The notes beneath the pieces were generated by a model. That model saw only the letters and a list, made by a program, of their open reading frames with translations. It was not told the origin of the DNA and did not search any database. The position numbers and the translations under genes were made by a program. Positions 1 through 8,903 of a stretch of DNA of 64,000 nt are shown here, piece by piece. The number at the start of each line of letters is the position of its first letter. Position 1 is the stretch's first letter. This DNA comes from JAKJGV01 sp964617565 (GTDB lineage: Bacteria; Verrucomicrobiota; Kiritimatiellia; CAIQIC01; JAGNIJ01), in the NCBI GenBank assembly GCA_964617565.1, contig CAZTYH010000004.1, positions 4,144-68,143 on the forward strand, written 5' to 3'.

Positions 1-257
1 ATATCCGGATAGAAGTAGTTCTTCCGGTCGAACTTGCTGTACTCGCTGATGCGTGAACCGATCATCATGCCGCTGATCACCGTCAGCCGGATCGCCTCCT
101 CGTTCACCGTCGGCATCGAGCCGGGATACCCGAGACATACCGGACACACAAACGTGTTCGGCTCGCCGCCGAACTCGTTCCGGCATCCGCAGAAGATCTT
201 CGTTCGCGTCTTGAGCTGGACGTGTACTTCAAGGCCTATGGAGGCTGTGTAGGGCAT
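1..257 (-). CDS. gatB: Asp/Glu-tRNA amidotransferase subunit B, N-terminal part
   Basis: This is the first 85 codons of GatB; the rest lies beyond the left edge. GatB binds the mischarged tRNA and phosphorylates the acyl side chain in the GatCAB complex, which makes Gln-tRNA(Gln) and/or Asn-tRNA(Asn). Seen: an N-terminus with IGLEVHVQLKT, then a zinc-binding pattern with Cys pairs in KIFCGC and FVCPVC, and GYPGSMPTVNEEA, all typical of GatB. The start is the ATG at 257, giving MPYTASIGLEVHVQL. It follows gatA on the same strand, with about 70 bases between them occupied by a heptad repeat hairpin, so the order is gatC-gatA-gatB. Confidence 0.97.
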   Translation of the reverse strand, partial: MPYTASIGLEVHVQLKTRTKIFCGCRNEFGGEPNTFVCPVCLGYPGSMPTVNEEAIRLTVISGMMIGSRISEYSKFDRKNYFYPD

Positions 258-344
258 TGGGGATTGGTAGATTGGTTATTAGTTATTGGTTATTAGTTAT
301 TGGGAATCTCATCCATAATCTCCAATCTCTAATCCCCAATTCCG
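256..344. repeat. inverted heptad repeat array between gatA and gatB
   Basis: Positions 275-302 are four perfect 7-nt units GTTATTR. They are flanked by inverted arms: GGGGATTGG-type heptads at about 258-275 and, in the other orientation, AATCTCC, AATCTCT, AATCCCC and AATTCCG at 317-344. The arms can pair over roughly 17 bases, with the GTTATTR units in the loop. The gatA stop codon (329-331) and its last codons (Gly-Ile-Gly-Asp) are inside the right arm, and the gatB start touches the left arm. Period 7 is read directly; function is unknown. Confidence 0.85.
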
Positions 345-1783
345 CTCCTTTCAAACGCATACGCTGTCCTCAATACCTTCTCCTCGCCCAGTGCCGGGCC
401 GAGGACTTGCAGGCCGACCGGCAACTTCTTCGAGGTAAATCCGCACGGCACGGAAACGCCGCAGATCCCCGCAAGATTCGCCGTCACCGTAAAGATATCG
501 CCGAGATACATTTGCACCGGGTCGCCGGTCTTCTCGCCGATTCGGTACGCCGCCGTCGGTGCGACCGGTGTCAGGATCGCGTCGCACGTCTTGAACGCCT
601 CCTCGAAATCGCGCCGGATCAACGTGCGTACTTTCTGCGCGCGCAGGTAATACGCATCGTAATAGCCGCTGCTGAGCACATACGTTCCGAGAATGATGCG
701 CCGCTTGACTTCCGTGCCGAAGCCGGCCGCCCTCGTTTTTCCATAGAGGTCAATCGGGTCCTCGCCCTCCACGCGCGCGCCGTAACGTACACCGTCAAAA
801 CGCGCCAGGTTGGCCGACGCTTCCGCCGTGGCGATGACATAGTATGTCGCGATGGCATAAGGTGTGTGCGGCAGGCTGATCTCCACGACCTCCGCGCCCA
901 GTTCGCGGCACCGTTCCACCGCCGCCCGAACCGCCGTCTCGACCTCGGGGTCCATACCTTTAATAAAGTATTCTCTTGGAAGGCCCAGCTTCATTCCCTT
1001 GAGATCGTCTTTCAGCGCGGCGCGATAATCGGGCACCTCCGCGCGAAGCGATGAGGAATCCATCGAATCCGCTCCGGCCATGATTTGCAGCAACGTTGCG
1101 GCATCGCGCACGTCGCGCGTGATCGGCCCGATCTGGTCCAGCGACGATGCGTAAGCGACAAGTCCGTAACGCGAAATGCGGCCGTAGGTGGGCTTGAGTC
1201 CGACGCATCCGCAGAACGATGCGGGCTGACGGATCGAACCGCCCGTGTCGGTGCCGAGCGCGGCGATCGCCTCGCGCGCGGCCACGGCCGCCGCAGACCC
1301 GCCGCTGGAGCCACCGGGTACGTGATCGAGATTCCACGGATTGCGCGTGACCTCGTACGCCGAGTTTTCGGTACTCGACCCCATCGCGAATTCGTCCATG
1401 TTCAACCGGCCGAGGAACACCGCGCCTTCCGCGCGAAGACGCGCAATCGCGGTCGCGTCGTAGGGCGACGTATAACCTTTCAGAATCCTGGAACCGCAGG
1501 TGCAGGACTGGCCGCGCACATTCAGCACGTCTTTCACCGCGATTGGAACGCCCAGCAGCGTTCCACCTTTTCCGTCCGCGCGCGCTTTATCCGCCGCGGC
1601 CGCCTGCGCGAGCGCATCGTCGGAGTTCACGACGAGGTAAGCGTGAATTTTCGGGTCTTCCGACGCGATGGAAGCGAGGACGGACTTCACCAGCTCGACG
1701 GAACTGCACTGACCGCGGGCCAGCGCATCCGCCGCTTCGCATAATGTCATTTCGTGAAGTGCCGCCATGGGATTACTCGACAA
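329..1783 (-). CDS. gatA: Asp/Glu-tRNA amidotransferase subunit A
   Basis: GatA is the amidase-signature subunit that hydrolyses glutamine and channels ammonia to GatB. The 484-residue product has the usual length. The Ser-cisSer-Lys triad is visible: Lys84 in VPIAVKDV, Ser159 in PGGSSGGSA and Ser183 in TDTGGSIRQPA, with the 24-residue spacing between the serines expected for the family. The ATG at 1783 overlaps the gatC end by 11 nt; an in-frame ATG at 1768, just after the gatC stop, is an alternative. The last four residues and the stop codon are encoded by a heptad repeat, so the extreme C-terminus may have been replaced by repeat insertion. Confidence 0.97.
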   Translation of the reverse strand: MSSNPMAALHEMTLCEAADALARGQCSSVELVKSVLASIASEDPKIHAYLVVNSDDALAQAAAADKARADGKGGTLLGVPIAVKDVLNVRGQSCTCGSRILKGYTSPYDATAIARLRAEGAVFLGRLNMDEFAMGSSTENSAYEVTRNPWNLDHVPGGSSGGSAAAVAAREAIAALGTDTGGSIRQPASFCGCVGLKPTYGRISRYGLVAYASSLDQIGPITRDVRDAATLLQIMAGADSMDSSSLRAEVPDYRAALKDDLKGMKLGLPREYFIKGMDPEVETAVRAAVERCRELGAEVVEISLPHTPYAIATYYVIATAEASANLARFDGVRYGARVEGEDPIDLYGKTRAAGFGTEVKRRIILGTYVLSSGYYDAYYLRAQKVRTLIRRDFEEAFKTCDAILTPVAPTAAYRIGEKTGDPVQMYLGDIFTVTANLAGICGVSVPCGFTSKKLPVGLQVLGPALGEEKVLRTAYAFERSGIGD

Positions 1784-2078
1784 TCTTTGGAACTACGAAC
1801 TGGCCATTCCGCGCGTGCGGCGCGTTGGCCATGACTTTTTCATGGTCAAGACTCTCCCGCGGCTCGTCCGCACGAAAGATGTTATGGACCGGGATCGCGT
1901 GCGCGGTGGGTTCGACCCCTTCGACCTCCAGCGCGTTGAGCTGTTTGACGTGCTCAAGAATCTGCTCCAGTTGTCCCTGGAACAAAACCGCCTCCTCATC
2001 GCTGAGGTATAACCGCGCCAGGTGCGCCACGTACCGCACATCAATTTTGTCCGCATCCTGTGAATACTTCGCGTTCAT
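1773..2078 (-). CDS. gatC: Asp/Glu-tRNA amidotransferase subunit C
   Basis: GatC is the small subunit that wraps around GatA and GatB. The 101-residue product matches the family in length and in the helical motif VAHLARLYLSDEEA near the start and RADEPRESLDHEK near the end. I chose the ATG at 2078 (MNAKYSQDADKID) rather than an in-frame start at 2120 because family members are about 95-100 residues. A TATACT hexamer lies just upstream and could be a -10 box. It begins the gatCAB group and overlaps gatA by 11 nt. Confidence 0.93.
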   Translation of the reverse strand: MNAKYSQDADKIDVRYVAHLARLYLSDEEAVLFQGQLEQILEHVKQLNALEVEGVEPTAHAIPVHNIFRADEPRESLDHEKVMANAPHARNGQFVVPKIVE

Positions 2079-2162
2079 TGGAGACGCAGTATAGGGGGCG
2101 TCGCGCAATGGATCAAGCATTGCGGATTAAGGTGAGATGGCTTCAGGTGACGGACCACAGGC

Positions 2163-3479
2163 TTACAGCACAAACCGCAACACGGCTGTGGCCATGCCGA
2201 GGAAGAGGAAGAATCCGGTGAGGTCGGTGATCGTGGTGACGATGGAAGCCGACATCATCGCGGGATCTAATCCCATGCGCTTGGCCAGAAACGGGAACGT
2301 CGCGCCAATGATGGTGGAAACCATCGTGTTGAGCCAAAGCGCACATGCAACCACCAGGCCCAGCCAGATATTGCCGCGCCATATCCACGTTATGATACTG
2401 AGCTGTATACCCAACACCAGCCCATTGATAACACCGACACTGAACTCCTTGCGCACAACCATTCCAAGCTGATCCCACTTCACCTGCCCCACCGCCATTC
2501 CGCGAATTATGACCGCCATGGCCTGATTGGCGACATTTCCGCCCATATCCGAAATGATCGGCATCAGGACGGCGAGGAAGGCAAGCTGTGCTATGGTGGA
2601 CTCGAAAAGCGCAACCGAAGATACCGCAACAAGATTCAATAACATGTTCAGCATCATCCAGGGCAGCCGCTTTTTGATCGAAGAACGTGGTGCTTCGAGC
2701 GGATGCTCTTCGCCGGAAGGAATACCGCTCATGCGCAGGATGTCCTCCGTCGTCTCCTCGCGCAGGACATCAATCACGTCGTCCACGGTCACCGCGCCAA
2801 GCAACCGCCCCTCACTATCCACCACGGGCAAGGCCATGTAGTGATGCTTGTCAAACATGTGCGCGACATCTTCCTGCGGCATGGAGGACGGAAGCGAAAC
2901 GACTTCAGGCCGCATGATATCCCTGATCCTCTTTTCGGGCCGCGCAAGGATCAGGTCACGCAGCACGATCACACCCAACAGGCGGTTTCCGGCATCTACG
3001 GCATAAACGTAATTGACCGACTCCGTCGTGGCCGCTACTTCGCGAAGACGACGGATCGCCTCTTCGGATGTCAGGTCGGCGGAAATGGCCACGACATCGG
3101 GTGTCATCATACCGCCGGCGGTTTCCGGGGAATACTGCATCAGGTCACGCAACGAGGCTGCGAGTTTCTGATCCAGCCGCCCAAGAATATCCTGCGAGAT
3201 TTTTTCCGGCAGTTTGCCAAGGATGTCCACCGCATCATCTGGCGCCATTCTTCCGACAATGGTCGCCGCTTCGGGCTCATCTATTTTGGAAAATAATTCG
3301 GCCGCCGAGACGGGTGTCATCTCGCGAAGCGTCGGGCCCGCTTTTTTCTGAAGGTAAAGACGATGAAGGAGTTCCACCGCGACCGCGCTATCAAGCGAGG
3401 GCAACGCAGCGGCTATATCCGCCGGATGCTGATTCAGCAGGCGGTCCAAATCCAAGGCATCCATGACGTCATCGGCCAT
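2163..3479 (-). CDS. mgtE: magnesium transporter MgtE
   Basis: MgtE is a Mg2+ channel of the inner membrane gated by cytoplasmic Mg2+. The 438-residue product has the family layout: an N-terminal superhelical domain (about 1-115), a CBS pair (about 115-240, with PVVDSEGRLLGAVTVDDV) and a C-terminal membrane domain with about five helices. The channel signature PIISDMGGNVANQA is intact. The start chosen is ATG at 3479 (MADDVMDALD); a longer frame to 3533 runs into the Nudix gene. The Nudix gene stops 4 nt upstream, so the two may be co-transcribed. No M-box leader was recognised. Confidence 0.95.
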   Translation of the reverse strand: MADDVMDALDLDRLLNQHPADIAAALPSLDSAVAVELLHRLYLQKKAGPTLREMTPVSAAELFSKIDEPEAATIVGRMAPDDAVDILGKLPEKISQDILGRLDQKLAASLRDLMQYSPETAGGMMTPDVVAISADLTSEEAIRRLREVAATTESVNYVYAVDAGNRLLGVIVLRDLILARPEKRIRDIMRPEVVSLPSSMPQEDVAHMFDKHHYMALPVVDSEGRLLGAVTVDDVIDVLREETTEDILRMSGIPSGEEHPLEAPRSSIKKRLPWMMLNMLLNLVAVSSVALFESTIAQLAFLAVLMPIISDMGGNVANQAMAVIIRGMAVGQVKWDQLGMVVRKEFSVGVINGLVLGIQLSIITWIWRGNIWLGLVVACALWLNTMVSTIIGATFPFLAKRMGLDPAMMSASIVTTITDLTGFFLFLGMATAVLRFVL

Positions 3480-3483
3480 GTAA

Positions 3484-3942
3484 TCACCGTTTGTAATTCC
3501 CGATCCACATATCCGCGGGAACGCTCTGGCCAATCCGCCGCACCAGCCACGGCCGCAGGATATCCGGCAGCAGTTTCGATTTCTTCAGATCCTTCACCGG
3601 CACCCAATCGAATGCCAGTTTCTTCTCGCGCGAACGTACGCGGGAGGATGGCTTCAGGGCGGGGATACGCAATTCGAAGACGAAATTGACCTCGCAGGTC
3701 ACACGCCCCTTCCGTTTGTACGTGTACTCGCAGACACCGAGAAATTTTCCGGCGCGCGAACGCAACCCCATTTCCTCCATCACCTCGCGCTCCAGCGCCG
3801 CGCGCGCCGATTCGCCGAAATCCACGTGCCCGCCGGGCAGATAGAGGTTTCCCCGCCGCACGTTCCGGCATGCCAGCAACATTCCGTCCTTCACCATCAC
3901 ACCACGTGCAATGACTTCGATTTCAGGATTCTTTCTGCTCAC
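3484..3942 (-). CDS. Nudix hydrolase
   Basis: A 152-residue Nudix protein, which hydrolyses a nucleoside-diphosphate-linked substrate; which one cannot be told from sequence. The Nudix box is complete: GHVDFGESARAALEREVMEE followed by MGL, that is G-x5-E-x7-RE-x2-EE-x-G. It is preceded by LYLPGG. I prefer the GTG at 3942 (VSRKNPEIEV) because GGAG lies at proper distance upstream. An in-frame ATG at 3969 is also possible, but it would be inside a GAACATT heptad array. It lies between folC and mgtE on the same strand. Confidence 0.88.
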   Translation of the reverse strand: MSRKNPEIEVIARGVMVKDGMLLACRNVRRGNLYLPGGHVDFGESARAALEREVMEEMGLRSRAGKFLGVCEYTYKRKGRVTCEVNFVFELRIPALKPSSRVRSREKKLAFDWVPVKDLKKSKLLPDILRPWLVRRIGQSVPADMWIGNYKR

Positions 3943-3963
3943 GAGATTCTCCGGACATTTGAC

Positions 3964-4033
3964 GAACATCGAACATTCAACATTGAACGCTGAACTTCGA
4001 ATTAAGATCAACGCCCTCCGAACTTCAATGTTC
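3964..4033. repeat. GAACATT heptad array downstream of folC
   Basis: Six 7-nt units run at 3964-4005: GAACATC, GAACATT, CAACATT, GAACGCT, GAACTTC, GAATTAA. After about 14 nt, GAACTTC at 4020-4026 is followed by AATGTTC, the inverted unit, at 4027-4033. The stop codon of folC (4025-4027) lies in this part, and an ATG that could start the Nudix gene lies at the other end. Same family as the arrays at 23685, 35785 and 36887. Confidence 0.85.
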
Positions 4034-5368
4034 TTTATTGATCCCCAACACTTCTCCTGCAAGATACAGCGATCCCGCGATGCAAACAACTCCGTCGTGT
4101 TCGCGCGCCCACTCAATCGCTTCCGTGCGCGCATCGGCCAACGGCAAAATCGAGCACTCAATTCCCGCCTGCTTCACGCATGCAAGAAGCGCATCCGCGG
4201 GCATCGCGCGGGCGGTGTGAAGCTGCACAACAATACAGCGGGTCACCACCGGCGCGAGTTCCTTCAAGACCCCGCGGCAATCCTTGTCGGCCAGAAGGCT
4301 GAACACGAGAATCACTTTGCGCCGACCGGCGACTTCCCGCAGCGCGGCGGCCAGCGCCCGTGCCGCATCCGGGTTGTGCGCGACATCGAGAAGAACGGGA
4401 GGATGGTCGGAGAGCACCTGGCAACGGCCCGGCCACGCCACCGATTCAAGCCCGCGCCTGATCGCGCCTTCGTCCGCGTTGAATGCCGTTGCCTGCGACA
4501 GGTATTCCACGGCCGAAACGGCCGTGGCAACATTTTCAAGCTGGTAAGAACCGGCAAGGGGAAGCGTCACCGGAGGGTACGCTGCGTTCTCCGTTTCGAC
4601 TTTCACCTTTTGACCGGATAGCGAAGGCCGTCCGACGCGCCGCACGGAAACCGTTTCTTCCACGGAAACAAACGGAGCGTTTCGCCGCGCGGCTGTCTCC
4701 TCGATGACGGCGCGGGCCGCGGGATCCATGGCTCCGCAGATGACCGCGCGCCCGGGCTTGATGATGCCCGCCTTTTCTCCCGCGATCTGTTCGAGAGTAT
4801 CGCCCAGGTATTCGCGGTGCTCGATCCCGATGCGGGTGATCACGGATAGCAGCGGATCAACGACATTGGTCGCGTCGAGGCGCCCGCCCATCCCCGTCTC
4901 AAGCACGGCAAGTTGTACGCCCTGTCGGCGGAAATATTCGAACGCCATCACGGTGGTCAGTTCGAAGAAGGTCGTTTCCCGCCCGCCGGGCGCCGCGGCC
5001 AGCGACTGGTCATGCGGATCCACGAGGTCGAACAGATCCGCGAGTTCCTGATCGGAAATTTCGCGGCCTTCAACGCGAATCCGCTCGTTGAATCGCACCA
5101 TGTGAGGCGAGGTGTAGAGCGCGGTACGATATCCGGCCGCGCGGAAAACGGATTCAACCATCGCACAAACCGAACCCTTGCCGTTGGTCCCCGCGACATG
5201 AACGAACTGCAGGGCCTGATGTGGATTGCCGAGACGCTCGAGGAGCGCACGCGTGACATCGAGATCGAACTTCACGCCCGCGGCCGTGCGGGCAAAAAGA
5301 CACGTCAGCCTTTCGGATAATGAAGATCTGCACCCGGCATTCAAGGAAGAATCTCCCGCCGACACCAC
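4025..5368 (-). CDS. folC: folylpolyglutamate synthase / dihydrofolate synthase
   Basis: FolC adds glutamate to dihydropteroate and/or tetrahydrofolates using ATP. The 447-residue product carries the Mur-ligase P-loop HVAGTNGKGSVCAM near residue 60, the TSPHMVRFNERI segment, GMGGRLDATN and a C-terminal ligase domain with LLDVAHNPDAA. The frame opens with two GTG codons at 5368/5365 and no ATG before the conserved region, so the exact start is uncertain. It lies 29 nt after accD. The protein ends Asn-Lys-Glu-His, and the Glu-His-stop is encoded by GAACATTGA of the adjoining heptad array. Confidence 0.95.
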   Translation of the reverse strand: MVSAGDSSLNAGCRSSLSERLTCLFARTAAGVKFDLDVTRALLERLGNPHQALQFVHVAGTNGKGSVCAMVESVFRAAGYRTALYTSPHMVRFNERIRVEGREISDQELADLFDLVDPHDQSLAAAPGGRETTFFELTTVMAFEYFRRQGVQLAVLETGMGGRLDATNVVDPLLSVITRIGIEHREYLGDTLEQIAGEKAGIIKPGRAVICGAMDPAARAVIEETAARRNAPFVSVEETVSVRRVGRPSLSGQKVKVETENAAYPPVTLPLAGSYQLENVATAVSAVEYLSQATAFNADEGAIRRGLESVAWPGRCQVLSDHPPVLLDVAHNPDAARALAAALREVAGRRKVILVFSLLADKDCRGVLKELAPVVTRCIVVQLHTARAMPADALLACVKQAGIECSILPLADARTEAIEWAREHDGVVCIAGSLYLAGEVLGINKEH

Positions 5369-5397
5369 TCCGCAATCTGCCCGCCGGAGTTCCGCGT

Positions 5398-6261
5398 TTA
5401 CGCGGAAGTTTCCTGCGGAGCGCGCGCCATCATGAAATCGAGCAGCGTGATCAACGTCTTCTTCAACTCCTGGCGCGGCACCACCATGTCGAGAAGTCCG
5501 TGCTTCAGGAGGAATTCCGATCGCTGGAATCCTTCGGGCAGATCCTGCTGTGTCGTTTCCTTGATCACGCGCGGACCGGCAAAGCCGATCAGCGCGCCGG
5601 GTTCCGCGACAATGACATCGCCAAGCGTGGCATAACTGGCCATCACGCCGGCGGTGGTCGGATGCGTCAGAACGCTTATATAAGGTAGTCCGGCCTGGCC
5701 GTGCCGCGCGACAGCCGCGCTCGTTTTCGCCATTTGCATGAGGCTCAGCATGCCTTCATACATGCGCGCGCCTCCGGACGTGCAAATGATAATCACCGGC
5801 AGCCCTTCCTTCGTTCCGCGCTCCAGCAGGCGTGTGATCTTTTCGCCCACCACGGAGCCCATACTCGCGCCAAGAAAGGCAAACTCCATAATGCCCAAAG
5901 CGATGTCGTGCGACCCCATTCTGGCCTTGCCGCAAAGGATCGCATCCCTGGATCCCGTCTTCCTGATATTGTCGGCGAGCTTGCTGACATACGAGGCGGT
6001 TCCAGTAAAGCCCAACGTATCCACGCTGTACAGTTCGGCATCCCATTCCTCGAAGGAATCCGGCTCCGTGAGCAGCTTGAGGCGTTCCATGCGTCCGATC
6101 TGAAAATGGTATCCGCATTTCGGGCAGACGTTCGCCTTGGACTCCAGTTCCTGCTTGAAGACGATCTCGGTGCAGGACGGACACTTCACCCACAAACCGT
6201 TTGGGATGTCGCGCTTGCGGATCTTCACCGTGGAATAATTTTTCTTACCGAAAAGAGGCAT
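5398..6261 (-). CDS. accD: acetyl-CoA carboxylase carboxyltransferase subunit beta
   Basis: AccD, with AccA, moves CO2 from carboxybiotin to acetyl-CoA to make malonyl-CoA. The 287-residue protein starts MPLFGKKNYS and has the N-terminal zinc ribbon with Cys27, Cys30, Cys46 and Cys49 (CPSC and CPKC), followed by the crotonase-fold carboxyltransferase with CTSGGARMYEGMLSLMQMAK and a GVMASYATLGDV segment. A GGAG sits about 9 nt before the ATG. The accD-folC order is common in bacteria. The partner gene accA is about 3.4 kb away on the other strand. Confidence 0.97.
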   Translation of the reverse strand: MPLFGKKNYSTVKIRKRDIPNGLWVKCPSCTEIVFKQELESKANVCPKCGYHFQIGRMERLKLLTEPDSFEEWDAELYSVDTLGFTGTASYVSKLADNIRKTGSRDAILCGKARMGSHDIALGIMEFAFLGASMGSVVGEKITRLLERGTKEGLPVIIICTSGGARMYEGMLSLMQMAKTSAAVARHGQAGLPYISVLTHPTTAGVMASYATLGDVIVAEPGALIGFAGPRVIKETTQQDLPEGFQRSEFLLKHGLLDMVVPRQELKKTLITLLDFMMARAPQETSA

Positions 6262-6278
6262 TCTTTAAAAACTCCCGG

Positions 6279-6989
6279 TTATCCGCGCGCAACCGTCGCC
6301 ACGCGAACCTGCGAGGCTCCCGCCTCTTTCAGGACGCGGGCACATTCGTTTACTGTCGCGCCAGTTGTCATGACATCATCTATAAGCAACACCGAACGGC
6401 TCTCCACAAGCCGTCTCCTGCGGACCTTGAAAGCATGCTCCACGTTAGAGGCACGTGCCTTGGCTGTCAAACCCGTTTGCGAGGGTGTCGGCCGGACGCG
6501 CGCCAGGCAACGCCGCAACAAGGGTTTTCCGAGGCTGCGGGCCACGACGGTTGCGAGTACTTCTGCCTGGTTGTAGCCCCGCTTGCGCTGCCTGGACGGA
6601 TAAAGAGGCACAAACGCGACCGAGTCAATGGCGACCGGATCATAATGGTTATGAATGCACGCCAGGAGGAGCCGCGCGATATCGGCAGACGCCCACATGC
6701 CTTTGCGGTATTTAAAACACCGGAGCATTTCCTGGAGCGGTCCCTGGTAACGCGCGGCCGATCTCGCGCTTTCGAAATGAGGGGTTAGGGACGAGCAGGT
6801 ATAGCAGACAAATGCTTCATCAACCCGGCCGAAGACAGGATCGCCACACAAGGAACAGTATGGATCGGTGACATACTGTATCGCGGACAAGCAGTCCCAG
6901 CAGACATGCGAATCATCGCCACCGACAGGGCCGCCACATCCCGCGCAGACACGGGGATAAAGCAAATCAAGGAGCGTGCGAAAGATCAT
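6279..6989 (-). CDS. comF: ComF family phosphoribosyltransferase-like protein
   Basis: A 236-residue ComF-like protein; these help natural transformation in some bacteria, though the reaction is not settled. Seen: an N-terminal double zinc finger with Cys pairs in CAGCGG, CWDC, CSLC and CYTC, and a C-terminal phosphoribosyltransferase domain with the PRPP motif SVLLIDDVMTTGATV. The start at ATG 6989 (MIFRTLLDLLYPRVC) matches typical ComF N-termini and lies 7 nt after the stop of the CPBP protease gene; a longer frame exists but lacks family residues. The accD start is 17 nt downstream of its stop. Confidence 0.9.
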   Translation of the reverse strand: MIFRTLLDLLYPRVCAGCGGPVGGDDSHVCWDCLSAIQYVTDPYCSLCGDPVFGRVDEAFVCYTCSSLTPHFESARSAARYQGPLQEMLRCFKYRKGMWASADIARLLLACIHNHYDPVAIDSVAFVPLYPSRQRKRGYNQAEVLATVVARSLGKPLLRRCLARVRPTPSQTGLTAKARASNVEHAFKVRRRRLVESRSVLLIDDVMTTGATVNECARVLKEAGASQVRVATVARG

Positions 6990-6996
6990 GGAGGGT

Positions 6997-7953
6997 TCAC
7001 CGCACAGGAGGCTCAACGTCGCGCCGTGGCGCCATACAGATCGCAACAACGAAGAAAATAGTCAGCATGAAAAGCGCGAGATAGCCCTTCGAGACAAGGG
7101 CCGTCGGACCAAACAGCCAGAGGAGATGCCCGGGATCGGTTCGAACCATCATCGCACTGCCCGTCTGAAGAACCCAGACCCATCCGGCGTGAAGTCCGGC
7201 AACAAAATAGACGTCGCCAGCCCGGCGGCAAAAGACGCAAAGCACCATGCCCATCATGAAGAGATTCAGCGAAAACGGAAAGCTGTTCCAGGTGAAATCA
7301 AGACGACTGAAGATGGACGCGGCCAGGGCAAAACCCGAAGAGGCATGTCCGTAGACCACGCTGTAAGGAGCCTCGGGCTTCAAGAAATGTGCAAGGGAGA
7401 AAATCAGGCTTGAAAGAACAGCCCCTCCCCGGAATCCCACTTTTCGCGACAGCGTTCCGAAGAGAACGCCGCGAAAAAAACCTTCTTCGATGAGCCCGAT
7501 CAGCAGTGCGCCGACAAGCGCCGGGATCAACCCGCCGATCAGCGCGGACATCCAATCCTCGCTCAATGCGTAAGCCTTCATGGCAAAACCAAGGCCAACG
7601 GTCAGGGCCATGGACAGGACGCCGATGCATACGCCCCACAAAACGGGGCGCAGCCGATGCGCGCGGCGAGGATACCCTACATCCCGGAGCCCGCGCAAAC
7701 CGCTCCAGCGAAGCGTAAGCAGGCCCAGAAGGATGACCGAAACTGTAACCACGCGCGATACCACGCGCTCAAACTCAACATCGCGCAACCATTCCAGTGC
7801 CGGCACATTCCGGCCAACGCGGATCGCCGTATTGAATATCGCGGGGCCAAGCGCCGCACCCAGCAACAAGGCTATGAGCAGAACGCCAAGCAGCCATGCA
7901 AGAGTTTGTCCGCCCCCCTTCATCCCGTCATTTCTTTGTCTGTCAGGCTTCAT
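6997..7953 (-). CDS. CPBP family intramembrane glutamic endopeptidase
   Basis: A 318-residue multi-pass membrane protein (about eight hydrophobic segments) of the CPBP/Abi family, the bacterial relatives of the Rce1 CAAX protease. The three family motifs are present: EEGFFR in LIGLIEEGFFRGVLF, an FSLAHF segment and the later GLHAGWVW. Substrate unknown. The start at ATG 7953 (MKPDRQRND) is preceded by AAAGGTCGAG; an internal ATG at 7923 is an alternative. It heads the group with comF and is divergent from the kinase gene at 8094, with a 140-nt shared upstream region. Confidence 0.85.
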   Translation of the reverse strand: MKPDRQRNDGMKGGGQTLAWLLGVLLIALLLGAALGPAIFNTAIRVGRNVPALEWLRDVEFERVVSRVVTVSVILLGLLTLRWSGLRGLRDVGYPRRAHRLRPVLWGVCIGVLSMALTVGLGFAMKAYALSEDWMSALIGGLIPALVGALLIGLIEEGFFRGVLFGTLSRKVGFRGGAVLSSLIFSLAHFLKPEAPYSVVYGHASSGFALAASIFSRLDFTWNSFPFSLNLFMMGMVLCVFCRRAGDVYFVAGLHAGWVWVLQTGSAMMVRTDPGHLLWLFGPTALVSKGYLALFMLTIFFVVAICMAPRRDVEPPVR

Positions 7954-8093
7954 CTCGACCTTTCGTCGCGAGGCCGTACAGTATCCCAGCACCCGCGTCC
8001 GGTTCAAGTTCGGCAATGGACCATTTGCCCTTGATTAAAGGAGTTGCGTTTTTTTGCTTTCGCAAAGCCGGGCGCTTCGCTATCGTCAAGGCC

Positions 8094-8903
8094 ATGACAA
8101 CTCGTGAGTTTGCCGGATACTCAATTGTGCGAGCGCTCGCAGGCGGCGGAATGACCCGGCTGTATGTCGCGTTGGATAAGCAACAAAACCGCGTCGTAAT
8201 CCGCTGCCTCACCGATGAGTGGGCTAAAAGATGGGGTGCCCGAAAGACTTTCTTCCACAGCGCTGAAGTCATCAGCCAATTGAATCACCCCAACATCATC
8301 AAGCTGATTGAAACCGGCATGGAAGGCCGCGTTCCCTTCATGGTCATTGAATTCATCGAGTCACGTACACTGCGCGATTTGATCCTGTACCGCGATCCCC
8401 TGCTCACGGATAATGTACTCTCCCTCATGCGTCAGCTCGCCGAAGCCCTGCTCTTCATCCATAACCGCGGATACTTGCACCTCGATGTGAAGCCTGAAAA
8501 CATCCTGATCCGCAATGACGGGCACCTGGTATTGATTGATTTCGACCTCGCTGTTCGTACAAAGAGGTTCTTCAAGAAGATCCGTCAACTCCCCGGTACG
8601 CCTTCCTACATCTCCCCCGAAACATTGACCACGCGGATCGTGGATGAAAAATCGGATATCTACAGCTTTGGCGTCACAGCCTATGAAATGCTGACCTACC
8701 ACAAGCCGTTCGAGGGAGACAAGATCGAGCAGGTACGGGCCGCGCAAGTTGATCCGGCGATTCCGCCTACCCGGCCAAGGCAGCATAATTCTGCCATTCC
8801 CGTGGCCGTCGAAAACCTGATCCTCAAATGCCTTGCGAAGAATCCCGCCGATCGTTACCCTTCAATGAGTCTCGTCATAAGAGATCTTGAAGCGTTGATA
8901 TGA
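8094..8903 (+). CDS. Hanks-type Ser/Thr protein kinase domain, atypical
   Basis: A 269-residue protein that is one kinase domain with no membrane segment. The fold is clear from LNHPNIIKL, a GTPSYISPE activation segment and SDIYSFGVTAYEMLT. Several catalytic signatures deviate: the lysine of the VAIK motif is Arg37 (VVIRCL), HRD reads HLD (129-131) and DFG reads DFD (149-151). The catalytic Asp131, Lys133 and Asn136 are kept. It may be weakly active or a pseudokinase. The stop codon overlaps the next start as ATGA, so it is translationally coupled to a cell-wall L,D-transpeptidase. Confidence 0.9.
   Translation: MTTREFAGYSIVRALAGGGMTRLYVALDKQQNRVVIRCLTDEWAKRWGARKTFFHSAEVISQLNHPNIIKLIETGMEGRVPFMVIEFIESRTLRDLILYRDPLLTDNVLSLMRQLAEALLFIHNRGYLHLDVKPENILIRNDGHLVLIDFDLAVRTKRFFKKIRQLPGTPSYISPETLTTRIVDEKSDIYSFGVTAYEMLTYHKPFEGDKIEQVRAAQVDPAIPPTRPRQHNSAIPVAVENLILKCLAKNPADRYPSMSLVIRDLEALI

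Noticed and set aside
3964..4033. CRISPR array
   Set aside because: Units are 7 nt without spacers, degenerate, and no cas gene is present.
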